Shown here: piece after piece, positions 27,878 to 37,876 of the stretch
Layout of the letters: the number at the start of each line of letters is the position of its first letter
How positions within the stretch are numbered: the stretch's first letter is position 1
NCBI RefSeq assembly: GCF_013359595.1
Contig: NZ_JABFMP010000005.1
Coordinates: 124,001-188,000, forward strand
Source: Pseudomonas sp. C1C7
GTDB lineage: Bacteria; Pseudomonadota; Gammaproteobacteria; Pseudomonadales; Pseudomonadaceae
Direction of reading: 5' to 3'
Length of the DNA: 64,000 bases
Translations under genes and position numbers: made by a program
The notes under the pieces: model-generated
Database searches by the model: none
Told to the model about the DNA's origin: nothing
Seen by the model: only the letters and a program-made list of their open reading frames with translations

Positions 27878-29305
27878 TTATTCAGCCAGTTTGAAGGTGA
27901 TGAAGCTGGCGCGGCCCTGACGCAGAACGCGCATGGACACCGAACGATTCTTCGGCAGCGCCTTGGCGATCTCAGCGAATTGCTTGGTGGACTCGATTGC
28001 CTGGTTGTTCAGGTGGGTAATCACGTCACCCGGCTGCAAGCCGATCATGGCGGCAGGTCCGTCCTGAACTTCCTTGATCACCACACCGCCCTTGAGGTCG
28101 TAGGTTTTCTTCTGTTCGGCAGTGATTTCAACCACCGAAACACCCAGGCGATTGCTGCTGCTCTCGGCGCCGGATTTCGGCAAGGCGCTGAGGTCCTTGT
28201 CTTCATCAGGAATGTCGCCGACGGTCAGCTCGATATTCTTGCGCTTGCCGTCACGAATCACTTCCAGATTGGCCTTGGAGCCCGCCTTCAGCGCGCCGAC
28301 CAGATGCGGCAGATCGGCGGACATCACGATCGGCTGGCCATTCATGCTCAGGATCACGTCGCCAACCTGCAGGCCGCCCTTGGCCGCCGGACCGTCGTCC
28401 TGGATCTGTGCAACCAGAGCACCGGCCGGTTTTTCCAGGCCGAACGACTCGGCGAGATCCTTGTTCACTTCCTGGATTACGACACCCAACCAGCCACGGC
28501 TGACCTTGCCACCGCTTTTCAGCTGGTTGGAAACGTCCATTGCCACGTCGATTGGAATGGCGAACGACACCCCCATGAAGCCGCCGGAACGGGTGTAGAT
28601 CTGCGAGTTGATGCCGACCACTTCGCCATTGAGGTTGAACAGCGGGCCGCCGGAGTTACCCGGGTTGATCGGCACGTCGGTCTGAATGAACGGCACGTAG
28701 TTTTCGTTGGGCAGGCTGCGGCCCACGGCGCTGACGATGCCTTGGGTCACCGTGTGGTCAAAGCCGAACGGCGAACCGATCGCCACGACCCACTGGCCGG
28801 CTTTCAGATCCTGGGATTTGCCCAGCTTCAGCACCGGCAGGTCCTTGCCTTCGATTTTCAGCAGGGCCACGTCGGAACGGGTATCGGTGCCGACCAGTTT
28901 GGCCTTCATCTCGCTGCGGTCAGCCAGACGCACCAGAATTTCATCGGCATCGGCGATCACGTGGTTGTTGGTGAGGATGTAGCCGTCAGACGAAATGATG
29001 AAACCCGAACCCAGGGATTGCGCTTCACGCTGACGATCACCGCGAGGCGAACGCTGTTGCGGCGGCATTCCGCGTTCGAAGAACTCGCGCAGCATCGGCG
29101 GCAGGCCTTCGAGATCCGGCATCTGCTGGTTCACTTTGCGGTCCGGCAGTTTCTGCGTGGTACTGATGTTCACGACTGCGGGCGATGCTTGCTCGACCAG
29201 CTGGGTAAAGTCGGGCAGATCGGCCGCTTGCGCGGAGACTGCCTGACCGAGCACCAGCACGGTGGCAAAAATGGAGAGATAAGCTTTCAAGCGTGGTATC
29301 GACAT
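27878..29305 (-). CDS. mucD: Periplasmic serine protease MucD (DegP/HtrA family)
   Basis: 475 residues. Signal peptide (IFATVLVLGQAVSAQA), trypsin-like domain with catalytic His115 (TNNHVI), Asp145 (TRSDVALL) and Ser218 (GNSGGP), and two PDZ domains (about 260-350 and 375-465). It clears misfolded envelope proteins and restrains the AlgU response. It follows mucB after a 178-base gap in which mucC is missing. The ATG at 29303-29305 starts the signal peptide. Confidence 0.94.
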   Translation of the reverse strand: MSIPRLKAYLSIFATVLVLGQAVSAQAADLPDFTQLVEQASPAVVNISTTQKLPDRKVNQQMPDLEGLPPMLREFFERGMPPQQRSPRGDRQREAQSLGSGFIISSDGYILTNNHVIADADEILVRLADRSEMKAKLVGTDTRSDVALLKIEGKDLPVLKLGKSQDLKAGQWVVAIGSPFGFDHTVTQGIVSAVGRSLPNENYVPFIQTDVPINPGNSGGPLFNLNGEVVGINSQIYTRSGGFMGVSFAIPIDVAMDVSNQLKSGGKVSRGWLGVVIQEVNKDLAESFGLEKPAGALVAQIQDDGPAAKGGLQVGDVILSMNGQPIVMSADLPHLVGALKAGSKANLEVIRDGKRKNIELTVGDIPDEDKDLSALPKSGAESSSNRLGVSVVEITAEQKKTYDLKGGVVIKEVQDGPAAMIGLQPGDVITHLNNQAIESTKQFAEIAKALPKNRSVSMRVLRQGRASFITFKLAE

Positions 29306-29349
29306 ACGGCTCCCGTTACGACGAGCATGGTTAAGCGATATGGAACAAG

Positions 29350-29420
29350 GAACCCGGGAAAAGATACGCCGGTATCTTTGTTTCGGGAACAACAAACAAG
29401 GCCAGAGCCGAGGGGCTCTG
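29350..29420 (-). other. Two mRNA hairpins between mucB and mucD, at the place of mucC
   Basis: Two inverted repeats lie in the mucB-mucD gap: AAAGATAC-GCCG-GTATCTTT (29360-29379), whose flanks GGGAA and TTCGGG extend it, and CAGAGCC-GAGG-GGCTCTG (29403-29420). Neither is followed by a T-run on the minus strand, so they look like RNA-processing or stability structures, not terminators. The role is inference. Confidence 0.45.
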
Positions 29421-29483
29421 ACCTATAAAAAATTCTCGGGGTATTTGCAAACTGAAATGCTCACGAAACATTTCGATTTCAGC

Positions 29484-30443
29484 TCACTGCTTGGTGGTGG
29501 CAGCGTCGGTTCGCATCGATAGCGCGATTCGCTCGGCAGTACCGACCGGAATCTCCCCGACCACAGTCACCATCATTTCGCCTTGCGGCGTGGTCATGCG
29601 GCGGGAAACGGCGACAGTTGGACCAAGCTGAGTGCGGGTGTCGGTCACCGTGGCGCCATTCAATGGTTCCAGGAACACCGAAAAACGCGCCAGGCCATCA
29701 TCGTACATCAGGCTGTTGACCTGGGTTTTGGTCTCCGGATCCTTGCGCGCCGTGCTGCTGGTCAGCTCAAAGCCAGGCGGCAGCCAGTCCGAATGCCAGA
29801 CCTGCGCGGTCTTGACCGCGGAAGCCTTGTCGCTTTCAAGATTGACGGTCTTGCAATCGGAGCCCGGTTGCAGATCTCCGTCGGAAGGAACACTGGAGGT
29901 GTCCAGTTGCGTGAACTGAAACCTTTCCAGCAATCGCCCCTTGTCATCGAGCAGCAACGACTTGAGCGGCAGACCGGTTTCCTTGTCCAGATGCAATTCG
30001 AAACCGTAACGGTGCTGATCGCGAGGCGTCAGCGACACAATCACCGCCGGACGGCCGGCCACGCGCGACTTGCCGACGACAGCAAGGTCATACCAGTTCT
30101 TGAGCTTTTGTGGATCGAGTGCACGAGCCGCGGAATTGGGGGAGTCCCCAAGTCCCGCAATCAGGGTGCCGCTGACGCATTGAGTACGTCCATCAATGCG
30201 TACGACCTCCTGCGCTGACCCGTCGAGCTGAAGCAATCGCTCGCGGACCTTGCCATCCTGGACGCGGTGCCAGATGTCATGGGTAGAAAAACTACCGTTG
30301 CGCTCGTAGACGAAAGTACCCTGAAAGCTTTGCTGCTGCTCGGCCTGGCCAAGACGGGTCAACCAGTCCTGAGCTTCATCGGCATGGGCTGGAACAACGA
30401 ACCAGCCACCAAGCAGAAGCGTAAGTAGAGGTATGGCGCGCAT
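29484..30443 (-). CDS. mucB: Periplasmic sigma-E regulator MucB (RseB family)
   Basis: 319 residues with a signal peptide (LLTLLLGGWFVVPAHA). The RseB fold has a lipoprotein-carrier-like N-domain (SFQGTFVYERNGSFSTHDIWH) and a C-domain ending MTTPQGEMMVTVVGEIPV. MucB binds the periplasmic tail of MucA and blocks its cleavage; it may sense envelope lipids. It lies 8 bases from mucA, in the order algU-mucA-mucB-mucD. Confidence 0.93.
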   Translation of the reverse strand: MRAIPLLTLLLGGWFVVPAHADEAQDWLTRLGQAEQQQSFQGTFVYERNGSFSTHDIWHRVQDGKVRERLLQLDGSAQEVVRIDGRTQCVSGTLIAGLGDSPNSAARALDPQKLKNWYDLAVVGKSRVAGRPAVIVSLTPRDQHRYGFELHLDKETGLPLKSLLLDDKGRLLERFQFTQLDTSSVPSDGDLQPGSDCKTVNLESDKASAVKTAQVWHSDWLPPGFELTSSTARKDPETKTQVNSLMYDDGLARFSVFLEPLNGATVTDTRTQLGPTVAVSRRMTTPQGEMMVTVVGEIPVGTAERIALSMRTDAATTKQ

Positions 30444-30451
30444 GATCCTCC

Positions 30452-31039
30452 TTAACGGTTTTCCAGGCTTGCTGCACGCGCGTAAGGCAGAGCGCTCTCG
30501 GTACCTTTCAGTGCAGCCTGTTGAGCATGTTGGCGCAAGTAGCCTGGAAGACGCTGATCGTGCCAGCCTGGCTGCCCTTGCAATACGCCGTTGGCCATTG
30601 GGCCGGTAGCGTCCGAACTCTCACTATAGCCTGCCAGTACAGCCGGGCCCTTGACTTGTGGAGCGGCCAGGTTCTGTTGGGTCGATTGCTGAGCCAGTTC
30701 CACACCGGCGATTTCGTCCTGGTTGTACAGACGAACACCTGCCAGTACGGCAACCGTTACCGATGCAGCGACGGCCAGACGACCCAGGCTGCGCCATGGA
30801 CCACGGCTGGCTTTTGCCGGCACGGCCTCGTCGGCCAGGGCTGCGGAGACGGCCGCTGCAATATCCAGACGTGGAAGCAGCAGATCCTTGTGCATCGCCG
30901 CACGCGCAATTTGATAACGAGCCCAGGTTTCACGGGTTTCAACATCGTCGCAGGCGCTGAGCACCCGACGCAGTTCCAATTCGTCCGCTTCGTTATCCAT
31001 CACTGCGGACAGCGATTCCTGCAGGGCTTCACGACTCAT
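30452..31039 (-). CDS. mucA: Anti-sigma factor MucA (RseA family)
   Basis: 195 residues. The cytosolic N-domain (MSREALQESLSAVMDNEADE) binds AlgU; a membrane helix spans about 86-104; the periplasmic tail binds MucB. The established P. aeruginosa AlgW cut site, Ala136-Gly137, is conserved at the same number (GPAVLAGYSE, residues 131-140). Loss of MucA causes alginate overproduction in relatives. It is intact here. Confidence 0.95.
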   Translation of the reverse strand: MSREALQESLSAVMDNEADELELRRVLSACDDVETRETWARYQIARAAMHKDLLLPRLDIAAAVSAALADEAVPAKASRGPWRSLGRLAVAASVTVAVLAGVRLYNQDEIAGVELAQQSTQQNLAAPQVKGPAVLAGYSESSDATGPMANGVLQGQPGWHDQRLPGYLRQHAQQAALKGTESALPYARAASLENR

Positions 31040-31070
31040 GGCGTTCCTCTCTTGGCTGTCGCCGCTGTCA

Positions 31071-31652
31071 TTAGTTTTCCTGCAACAACGGCTGCAGGGC
31101 TTTGTCGATGGCCTCCCGGGCGCGGAAGATCCGGGAGCGCACGGTGCCCACCGGACATTGCATGACGCTCGCAATGTCCTCATAACTCAGACCATCGAAT
31201 TCACGCAAAGTTAAAGCCGTACGTAAATCTTCAGGTAGTTGCTGAATGGTTCGATGGACGGTGCCTTCGATCTCATCCCGCAGCAAAGCCCGTTCTGGCG
31301 ACTCGAGATCCTTGAGGCCATGATCGCCATCGTAGAACTCTGCATCCTCGGAACTGACATCGCTATCCGGCGGCCGGCGGCCGCGTGAAACCAGATAGTT
31401 TTTCGCCGTGTTGATGGCGATGCGGTAAAGCCACGTATAGAACGCGCTGTCTCCGCGAAAATTTCCAAGTGCGCGGTAAGCCTTGATGAAGGCTTCCTGC
31501 GCCACATCCTGCGCTTCATGGGTGTCGTGCACGAATCGCACGATCAACCCGAGAATTTTGTGCTGGTATTTCAGCACTAGCAGATCGAAAGCACGCCTGT
31601 CGCCGCGTTGAACGCGTTCGACCAGTTGCTGATCCTCTTCCTGGGTTAGCAT
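31071..31652 (-). CDS. algU: RNA polymerase ECF sigma factor AlgU (sigma-E/RpoE)
   Basis: 193 residues with region 2 (DQQLVERVQRGDRRAFDLLV, HEAQDVAQEAFIKAYRAL) and region 4 (TALTLREFDGLSYEDIASVM). It is nearly identical in layout to P. aeruginosa AlgU, and controls alginate and envelope-stress genes. It heads the operon with mucA 31 bases downstream. Two AlgU-type promoters lie upstream, supporting autoregulation. Confidence 0.96.
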   Translation of the reverse strand: MLTQEEDQQLVERVQRGDRRAFDLLVLKYQHKILGLIVRFVHDTHEAQDVAQEAFIKAYRALGNFRGDSAFYTWLYRIAINTAKNYLVSRGRRPPDSDVSSEDAEFYDGDHGLKDLESPERALLRDEIEGTVHRTIQQLPEDLRTALTLREFDGLSYEDIASVMQCPVGTVRSRIFRAREAIDKALQPLLQEN

Positions 31653-31711
31653 GAACACTCCTCGATAAGCGCGGAGGAGGCTTGCAAAACTAAACGACCG
31701 GGCTTGCAAAC

Positions 31712-31738
31712 ATAGACTCGGGCTTTTCGCAAAAGTTC
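31712..31738 (-). promoter_or_regulatory. AlgU-type (sigma-E) promoter of algU, proximal
   Basis: On the minus strand GAACTT (31733-31738) is followed 16 bases later by TCTAT (31712-31716), matching the established AlgU consensus GAACTT-N16/17-TCtgA apart from the last two bases. It lies about 60 bases from the algU start. Confidence 0.7.
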
Positions 31739-31902
31739 TCCCCCTCCAGGCAAGTTTCCTGCGGCCTCTGATTCGACACGCACGAAAAACGCAGCGCGAG
31801 ATGACCCGGCTGCGCGAATAATCTTCTTGTCAGTTTCACCGGCAGGATCCAATCACAATCCTCCACGATTCCGACCCTGTCCCTTGATTCAGGCAACCGC
31901 CT

Positions 31903-31930
31903 ATTGATCTTGGGCCTTTGGCAAAAGTTC
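31903..31930 (-). promoter_or_regulatory. AlgU-type (sigma-E) promoter of algU, distal
   Basis: Minus-strand GAACTT (31925-31930) and, 17 bases on, TCAAT (31903-31907). It is weaker than the proximal one at -10. Two such promoters are known upstream of algU in P. aeruginosa. Confidence 0.55.
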
Positions 31931-31939
31931 CACACATTT

Positions 31940-32207
31940 ATAGCCGTGTGACAGCAACATTGTGCAACTGTGAATGGAAAAAGACTGTTAAATCCCCGAT
32001 ACAGTCCTCAAGCGGGCAAATCCGCGAGAAAAACATCCGACGAAACGTCAGGTTTTTCTCGTCACAGTAGTTTCACAATGCCATATGGGCTCGGCTATTG
32101 TGCCGCCCCACCCCTCTATATACTAGTGGGCTGTGCGCAAACCCGACTCGCTTGTCCAGTTGTCCAGCGCTTCCCCCCTACCGGGTCGCCTTGAGCGGAA
32201 TCCTGAA
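31940..32207. other. Region upstream of nadB, possible promoter
   Basis: 268 bases between the distal algU promoter and the nadB start. A possible sigma-70 promoter for nadB is TTGTGC (32098) with TATACT (32119), but the 15-base spacing is short. An A/T-rich stretch precedes it. No small gene is seen. Confidence 0.35.
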
Positions 32208-33824
32208 ATGAGCCAACAGTTTCAACACGATGTTCTGGTAATTGGCAGCGGTGCTGCCGGCTTGAGCCTTGCGCTGACCTTGCCCGGTCATTTGCGCATT
32301 GCCGTATTGAGCAAGGGCGACCTCGCCAATGGCTCGACTTTCTGGGCCCAGGGCGGCGTCGCGGCAGTGCTGGACGACACCGACACCGTTGAATCCCACG
32401 TCGACGACACCCTCAATGCCGGCGGCGGCCTGTGCCATGAAGATGCCGTGCGCTTTACCGTCGAGCACAGTAAAGAAGCCATCCAATGGCTGATCGACCA
32501 GGGCGTGCCGTTCACCCGCGACGAGCAGTTCAGCAGCGAAGACGGCGGATTCGAATTCCACCTGACCCGCGAGGGCGGCCACAGCCATCGCCGCATCATC
32601 CACGCCGCCGATGCTACCGGCGCGGCCATTTTCAGAACCCTGCTGACCCAGGCGAAGCAGCGCTCGAACATCGAGTTGCTGGAACAGCGGGTGGCCATCG
32701 ACCTGATCACCGAAAAGCGCCTTGGCCTGGAAGGCGACCGTTGCCTGGGTGCCTATGTCCTCAATCGCAGCACCGGCGAGGTCGACACCTACGGCGCGCG
32801 TTTCGTGATCCTCGCCTCCGGCGGCGCGGCCAAGGTCTACCTCTATACCAGCAACCCCGATGGCGCCTGTGGCGACGGCATCGCCATGGCCTGGCGTTCG
32901 GGCTGCCGGGTGGCGAACCTGGAATTCAACCAGTTCCACCCCACCTGCCTGTACCACCCGCAAGCCAAGAGCTTCCTCATCACCGAAGCCCTGCGTGGCG
33001 AAGGCGCCCATCTGAAGCTGCCGAACGGCGAACGCTTCATGCACCGTTTCGACCCACGGGCGGAACTGGCGCCACGGGACATCGTCGCCCGGGCCATCGA
33101 CCATGAAATGAAGCGTCTGGGCGTCGATTGCGTTTATCTGGACATCAGCCACGAGTCCGAAGACTTCATCAAGACGCACTTCCCGACGGTGTACGAGCGC
33201 TGCCTCGAATTCTCCATCGACATCACCAAACAGCCGATCCCGGTGGTACCGGCGGCGCACTACACCTGCGGCGGCGTCATGGTCGACCAGCACGGTCGCA
33301 CCGATGTGCCGGGCCTGTACGCCATCGGCGAAACCAGCTTCACCGGCCTGCACGGCGCCAACCGCATGGCCAGCAACTCGCTGCTGGAGTGTTTTGTCTA
33401 CGCACGTTCTGCCGCCGCGGACATCCTTGAGCAACTGGCGCAGGTTGCCGCGCCCGCCGCCCTGCCCGCCTGGGATGCGAGCCAGGTCACCGACTCCGAT
33501 GAAGACGTGATCATTGCGCACAACTGGGACGAATTGCGGCGGTTCATGTGGGACTACGTCGGCATCGTGCGCACCAACAAGCGCCTGCAACGGGCTCAGC
33601 ACCGGGTGCGCCTGCTGCTGGACGAGATCGACGAGTTCTACAGTAACTACAAGGTCAGCCGGGACCTGATCGAGCTACGCAACCTGGCCCAGGTGGCGGA
33701 GCTGATGATCCTGTCAGCCATGGAGCGCAAGGAAAGTCGCGGGCTGCATTACACCCTCGACTACCCGGACATGCTGCCGGTGGCCCTGGACACTATTCTG
33801 GTGCCGCCCACCTACGCCGACTGA
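32208..33824 (+). CDS. nadB: L-aspartate oxidase
   Basis: 538 residues, the first enzyme of NAD synthesis; it oxidises aspartate to iminoaspartate with FAD. The Rossmann GxGxxG is [15 protein letters not shown] near residue 10. [13 protein letters not shown] and the FAD site [14 protein letters not shown] are present, as are [16 protein letters not shown] and [16 protein letters not shown]. The ATG at 32208, with TGAAATG spacing from a G-rich leader, gives the P. aeruginosa length of 538. It stands divergent from algU, with a 555-base gap. Confidence 0.94.
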   Translation: MSQQFQHDVLVIGSGAAGLSLALTLPGHLRIAVLSKGDLANGSTFWAQGGVAAVLDDTDTVESHVDDTLNAGGGLCHEDAVRFTVEHSKEAIQWLIDQGVPFTRDEQFSSEDGGFEFHLTREGGHSHRRIIHAADATGAAIFRTLLTQAKQRSNIELLEQRVAIDLITEKRLGLEGDRCLGAYVLNRSTGEVDTYGARFVILASGGAAKVYLYTSNPDGACGDGIAMAWRSGCRVANLEFNQFHPTCLYHPQAKSFLITEALRGEGAHLKLPNGERFMHRFDPRAELAPRDIVARAIDHEMKRLGVDCVYLDISHESEDFIKTHFPTVYERCLEFSIDITKQPIPVVPAAHYTCGGVMVDQHGRTDVPGLYAIGETSFTGLHGANRMASNSLLECFVYARSAAADILEQLAQVAAPAALPAWDASQVTDSDEDVIIAHNWDELRRFMWDYVGIVRTNKRLQRAQHRVRLLLDEIDEFYSNYKVSRDLIELRNLAQVAELMILSAMERKESRGLHYTLDYPDMLPVALDTILVPPTYAD

Positions 33825-34245
33825 ACTTGAGCCGTACCCGCAGGCGTCGGTGCAAGTCCGCCGCCTGCGAATCCCGGGGCACGCAAATGGCCCTGATTCG
33901 CCGCTCACCGCGCAGTCGGAATCGCAGCACCACAATCAACGGCAACGCCAGGCTGTCCGGCCGCAGCTGCACCGGCTGCCATCCCTTCGACCGATTCCAC
34001 AATTGCCAGCCGTCGGCATCGCGCCGCAAGCCGCGAAAAGCCTGTGGATGAGTCAGCAGAATTTGACGTGGCAACGCCCAGGCGCCGTGCGCAAGGCAGC
34101 AAAAAGCGCCGAGCAGGCTGGCCCAGAAAGGAAGAGAGAGAAGAAACAGCGAACCCAGCGCGAACAGCTGGGCCAACAGATATGCCGCCAGCAACTGCCG
34201 TGAGGCATGCCAGCGGCATTCGAACCCATTACTTGGGTTGGACAC
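33793..34245 (-). CDS. YgfX-like inner-membrane protein
   Basis: 150 residues with two membrane helices (about 15-55: [20 protein letters not shown]) and a charged C-terminus. It resembles YgfX (CptA), the partner often encoded right after sdhE. In E. coli it was described as a toxin that blocks FtsZ and MreB; that activity is disputed and not shown here. Its 3' end overlaps nadB by 32 bases (convergent), and its start overlaps the sdhE stop by 17. Confidence 0.75.
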   Translation of the reverse strand: MSNPSNGFECRWHASRQLLAAYLLAQLFALGSLFLLSLPFWASLLGAFCCLAHGAWALPRQILLTHPQAFRGLRRDADGWQLWNRSKGWQPVQLRPDSLALPLIVVLRFRLRGERRIRAICVPRDSQAADLHRRLRVRLKFSRRRWAAPE

Positions 34246-34483
34246 GATCCAGAATCATGCGAACCATGCGCTGAAGCTCCGGATCTTCAGACTCGGTGCG
34301 TTCCATGAACCAGCCGAACATGTCCTGATCTTCGCATTCGAGCAACCTGACGTAGCAGGCGCGATCAACCTCGTTGAGGTGCGGGTAAACCTCTTTCACG
34401 AACGGCACCAGCAACACGTCTAGCTCAAGCATTCCGCGACGGCTGTGCCAGTAGAGGCGATTCAGTTCAACATCTTCGACCAT
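34229..34483 (-). CDS. sdhE: Succinate dehydrogenase flavinylation factor SdhE
   Basis: 84 residues, a normal SdhE length. The signature [11 protein letters not shown] (RGxxE) is the flavin-transfer motif. It installs covalent FAD on SdhA. The ygfX-like gene follows in the same transcript with a 17-base overlap. It is divergent from ygfZ. Confidence 0.9.
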   Translation of the reverse strand: MVEDVELNRLYWHSRRGMLELDVLLVPFVKEVYPHLNEVDRACYVRLLECEDQDMFGWFMERTESEDPELQRMVRMILDRVQPK

Positions 34484-34633
34484 GGAGCGCTCCTCAAATA
34501 GGGCCGCAAGTATACAGCCCCAGGCCTGATCGAACAGTCGGCTTTGGTCGGGCACCGACGATCCTTTGTGAACTACCCATTTCAAGGGCGCCCCCTTATC
34601 ATGTCCGCCAGACTCTTTACCCTGCGATGACCC

Positions 34634-35575
34634 ATGGCCGATTCTGCTTTTTTCTGCACGCTGTCTCATGAAGGTGTTCTGGGGGTCCGCGGCGCGGACG
34701 CCGCCAAGTTCCTGCAAGGTCAACTGACCTGCAACCTCAATTACCTGAGCGACTCCCAAGCCAGCCTCGGCGCGCGCTGCACGCAGAAAGGCCGGATGCA
34801 ATCGAGTTTCCGCATCCTGCTCGAAGGTGACGGCGTGCTGTTGGCCATGGCCAGCGAGTTGCTCGAACCGCAACTGGCGGACCTGAAAAAGTACGCGGTG
34901 TTCTCCAAGTCCAAGCTGACCGATGAAAGCGCCGCCTGGGTCCGCTTCGGCGTCGACCATGGCGATGCCGCGCTGACCAGCCTGGGCCTTGAGCTACCGC
35001 AAGACACTGACAGTGTCGTGCGCAACGACGGGTTGATAGCCATTCGCGTATCCCCTGATCGCGCAGAACTCTGGGCCGCCGCCGATCAAGCCGACGTCAT
35101 CAAGGGCAAACTCGGCGCCCTGTTGGCCGAAGGCGATCTGAATCAATGGCTGCTGGGCCAGATCCGCGCCGGTATCGGCCAGGTGATGCCAGGCACCCGC
35201 GAGCTGTTCATCCCGCAGATGCTCAACCTGCAGGCGGTTGGTGGCGTGAGTTTCAAGAAAGGCTGCTACACCGGCCAGGAAATCGTCGCGCGGATGCAGT
35301 ACCTGGGCAAACTCAAGCGCCGCCTTTATCGCGTAAAACTGGACGCCGGCGAACTGCCTGAACCCGGCACCCAACTGTTTTCCCCTGCTCATGCAAGCGC
35401 CATCGGCGAAGTTGTGCTGGCTGCCCGTGCAGAACGGAACATCGAACTGCTGGCGGTGCTGCAAGCCGAAGCCGCCGAAGCCGGTGACCTGCACGTCGGC
35501 GCACTCGATGGTCCGGCCCTGCACTTGCTCGACCTGCCTTACGAACTCGACCGCGACCGCGAAATCCAGCGCTAA
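34634..35575 (+). CDS. ygfZ: Folate-binding protein YgfZ (CAF17 family)
   Basis: 313 residues of the GcvT-like family that helps iron-sulfur cluster enzymes. The signature [24 protein letters not shown] is intact, including the conserved Cys. It is divergent from sdhE, which matches the common pairing of these two complex-II and iron-sulfur support genes. Confidence 0.92.
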   Translation: MADSAFFCTLSHEGVLGVRGADAAKFLQGQLTCNLNYLSDSQASLGARCTQKGRMQSSFRILLEGDGVLLAMASELLEPQLADLKKYAVFSKSKLTDESAAWVRFGVDHGDAALTSLGLELPQDTDSVVRNDGLIAIRVSPDRAELWAAADQADVIKGKLGALLAEGDLNQWLLGQIRAGIGQVMPGTRELFIPQMLNLQAVGGVSFKKGCYTGQEIVARMQYLGKLKRRLYRVKLDAGELPEPGTQLFSPAHASAIGEVVLAARAERNIELLAVLQAEAAEAGDLHVGALDGPALHLLDLPYELDRDREIQR

Positions 35576-35622
35576 ACACGGCACTTTCAGCGACACCTTT
35601 TGGCGACACCTAGAGAAACGAA

Positions 35623-36444
35623 ATGAGCGAGCTGGCGGAAAAGGTCCAAAGGGATTTGGTTGAGGCCATCGATAACGATGACCTGGTTCTGCCAACTTTG
35701 CCGGAGGTGGCGTTACAGATTCGCAAGGCCGCCGAAGACCCGGACATCGGGATCAGCGACCTGAGCAAAGTGATCGGCCGCGATGCGGCGCTGTCGGCAC
35801 GGCTGATCAAGGTGGTCAACAGCCCGCTGCTGCGTGCGACTCAGGAAGTCACCGACCTGCACACGGCGATCACCCGCCTGGGCATCAACTACAGCAGCAA
35901 CCTGGCCATCGGCCTGGTCATGGAGCAGATTTTCCATGCCCGTTCCGAGGTGGTGGAACAGAAGATGCGCGATGTCTGGCGCAGAAGCCTGGAAATCGCC
36001 GGTGTCAGTTATGCCCTCTGCCGCAGCTACACCCAGCTCAAGCCCGATCAGGCAGCGCTGGGCGGGCTGGTGCATCAGATTGGTGTGCTGCCGATCCTGA
36101 CCTACGCCGAAGATCACTATGAACTGCTGTCCGACCCGGTCAGCCTCAACCATGTGATCGACCACATTCATCCCATGCTGGGGGACAAACTGCTCAGGGT
36201 CTGGGAGTTTCCGGACATGCTGGTGCAAGTGCCGCAGCTGTACCTGAACTTCAAACGGCAATCGGCGCAGGTCGATTACGTCGACCTGGTGCAAGTGGCC
36301 AGCCTGTATTGCCACAAGGACACCGACCACCCGATCTCGCGCATCGACCCTTTCAGTGTGCCGGCCTTCAACAAACTGGGGATCGATCCGGACAACAAAG
36401 CGATGTGTGCGGATCTGGAAGAAAACCGCTCGATGTTCTACTGA
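35623..36444 (+). CDS. HDOD-domain signalling protein
   Basis: 273 residues, a single HDOD domain (a catalytically degenerate HD-type helical fold) from about residue 22 to 220. PTLPEVALQIRKAAEDPDIG and DAALSARLIKVVNSPLLR are typical of the family. Such proteins act in signalling and the metabolic control of motility and biofilm; the partner here is unknown. It lies 47 bases from ygfZ. Confidence 0.85.
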   Translation: MSELAEKVQRDLVEAIDNDDLVLPTLPEVALQIRKAAEDPDIGISDLSKVIGRDAALSARLIKVVNSPLLRATQEVTDLHTAITRLGINYSSNLAIGLVMEQIFHARSEVVEQKMRDVWRRSLEIAGVSYALCRSYTQLKPDQAALGGLVHQIGVLPILTYAEDHYELLSDPVSLNHVIDHIHPMLGDKLLRVWEFPDMLVQVPQLYLNFKRQSAQVDYVDLVQVASLYCHKDTDHPISRIDPFSVPAFNKLGIDPDNKAMCADLEENRSMFY

Positions 36445-36463
36445 TCACCAGACACCAAAAAAC

Positions 36464-36480
36464 CTGTAGGAGCGAGCGGT
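36464..36480 (+). repeat. Truncated REP unit
   Basis: CCTGTAGGAGCGAGCGG is the first half of the GTAGGAGCGAGCTTGC repeat, abruptly cut off before the tctE stop codon. Confidence 0.55.
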
Positions 36481-36487
36481 TGTTGAA

Positions 36488-37876
36488 TCACTCCCCCGGC
36501 ACAAAACTCACCCGCACCTTCAACCCCGCCTGTTCTCCATCATGCAGGCTGATCTGCGCCAGGTGCGCGCGGCAGATTTCACCGACAATCGCCAGGCCCA
36601 GACCTGATCCGGCCACCTGCTGATTGCGTCGATAAAACCGCTCGAACACCCGATCCCGTTCATCGAGAGGGATGCCCGGGCCGTCGTCCTCGACCTCCAG
36701 CACCGCCGGCGCCGACACCCGCAGAATCACGTTGCCGCCCGGTGGCGTGTGGGCCAGGGCGTTGTCCACCAGATTGCTCAACAGCTCATTCAACAGGGTC
36801 GGCTCGCCCCGCAGCCAGACCGGCTCGTCAGCTTCCAGCGCCAGTGCCACGCCACGTTTGTAAGCGAGCGGTGCCATGGCCATGCCCAGATCCCGCGCCA
36901 ATTGGCTCAGATCCAGCAACTGCGCGCCGCCCTCGGCAATCGCCCGTGCACCGTTCTCCACCCGCGCCAGCGAGAGCAATTGATTGGCCAGATGGGTCAG
37001 GCGATCGGTGCCCGAAGCCGCCGTTTCCAGCGTGTCGCGCCAGATCTGCGGTTCGCTCGAACGCAACCCCAGTTCCAGTCGAGCCTTGAGCGCCGCCAAC
37101 GGGGTACGCAGTTCGTGGGCGGCATCGGCGATGAACTGCGCCTGCCGCTCGAACTGCCCGCGCAGGCGCTCGGTGAAGTGATTGAGTGCGCTCACCAATG
37201 GCCACAGTTCATGCTGAACTTCCACCAGCGGCAGCGGGCGCAAATCATCCGGCTGCCGCTCTTCAACCGCCGTGCGCAGGCGCTCCAGCGGACGCAGCGC
37301 GGCACTGACCGCAAACCAGACGATCATCAGTGCCCCCACCGCGAGCATGCCCAGACGCAGCAAAGTGTCCGCCGCCAGACTGCGGGCCATGCTGACCCGA
37401 GCCTCGTCGGTTTCGGCTACGCGGATTTCCGCCATGCCGTTCATGTTCGGCTCGCTGACGGGTTTGAGCAGGCTGACCACGCGAACGTTCTGGCCTTGAT
37501 AGGTCGCGTTGTAGAAACGCGCCAGCGCCGGATAGTCATCGGTGCGCGGCGTGCCGGGCGGTGGTGGCGGCAGGTTTTCGTAGCCGGAAATCAGCTTCTG
37601 ATTGATGTCGTTGACCAGATAGAAAATCCGCCCGGCGCTGTCGTAGGCGAAGGTGTCGAGGGCTACGTAAGGCACGTCGGCGCTCAACGTACCGTCGCGT
37701 TGAGTAACGCCTGCGGCAATGGTTCGCGCCGACGCCAGCAGGGTCCGGTCATAGGCGGTGTCCGCCGCCTCGCGACCGTTCCAGTAGGCACTCAAACCGC
37801 TGGCCAGCATCAACACCACCAGCAACAGCGCCAGGTTCCACAGCAGGCGCCAGCGCAGGCTGCTGGGCTTATGCAT
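36488..37876 (-). CDS. tctE: Sensor histidine kinase TctE
   Basis: 462 residues. Membrane helices at about 13-30 and 172-192 bracket a periplasmic sensor domain. The H-box is FIADAAHELRTPLAALK; the ATPase has NELLSNLVDNALAHTPPG, DDGPGIPLDERD and GSGLGLAIV. With TctD it senses tricarboxylates such as citrate. The start overlaps tctD by 8 bases. The divergent tctCBA genes are the expected target. Confidence 0.88.
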   Translation of the reverse strand: MHKPSSLRWRLLWNLALLLVVLMLASGLSAYWNGREAADTAYDRTLLASARTIAAGVTQRDGTLSADVPYVALDTFAYDSAGRIFYLVNDINQKLISGYENLPPPPPGTPRTDDYPALARFYNATYQGQNVRVVSLLKPVSEPNMNGMAEIRVAETDEARVSMARSLAADTLLRLGMLAVGALMIVWFAVSAALRPLERLRTAVEERQPDDLRPLPLVEVQHELWPLVSALNHFTERLRGQFERQAQFIADAAHELRTPLAALKARLELGLRSSEPQIWRDTLETAASGTDRLTHLANQLLSLARVENGARAIAEGGAQLLDLSQLARDLGMAMAPLAYKRGVALALEADEPVWLRGEPTLLNELLSNLVDNALAHTPPGGNVILRVSAPAVLEVEDDGPGIPLDERDRVFERFYRRNQQVAGSGLGLAIVGEICRAHLAQISLHDGEQAGLKVRVSFVPGE

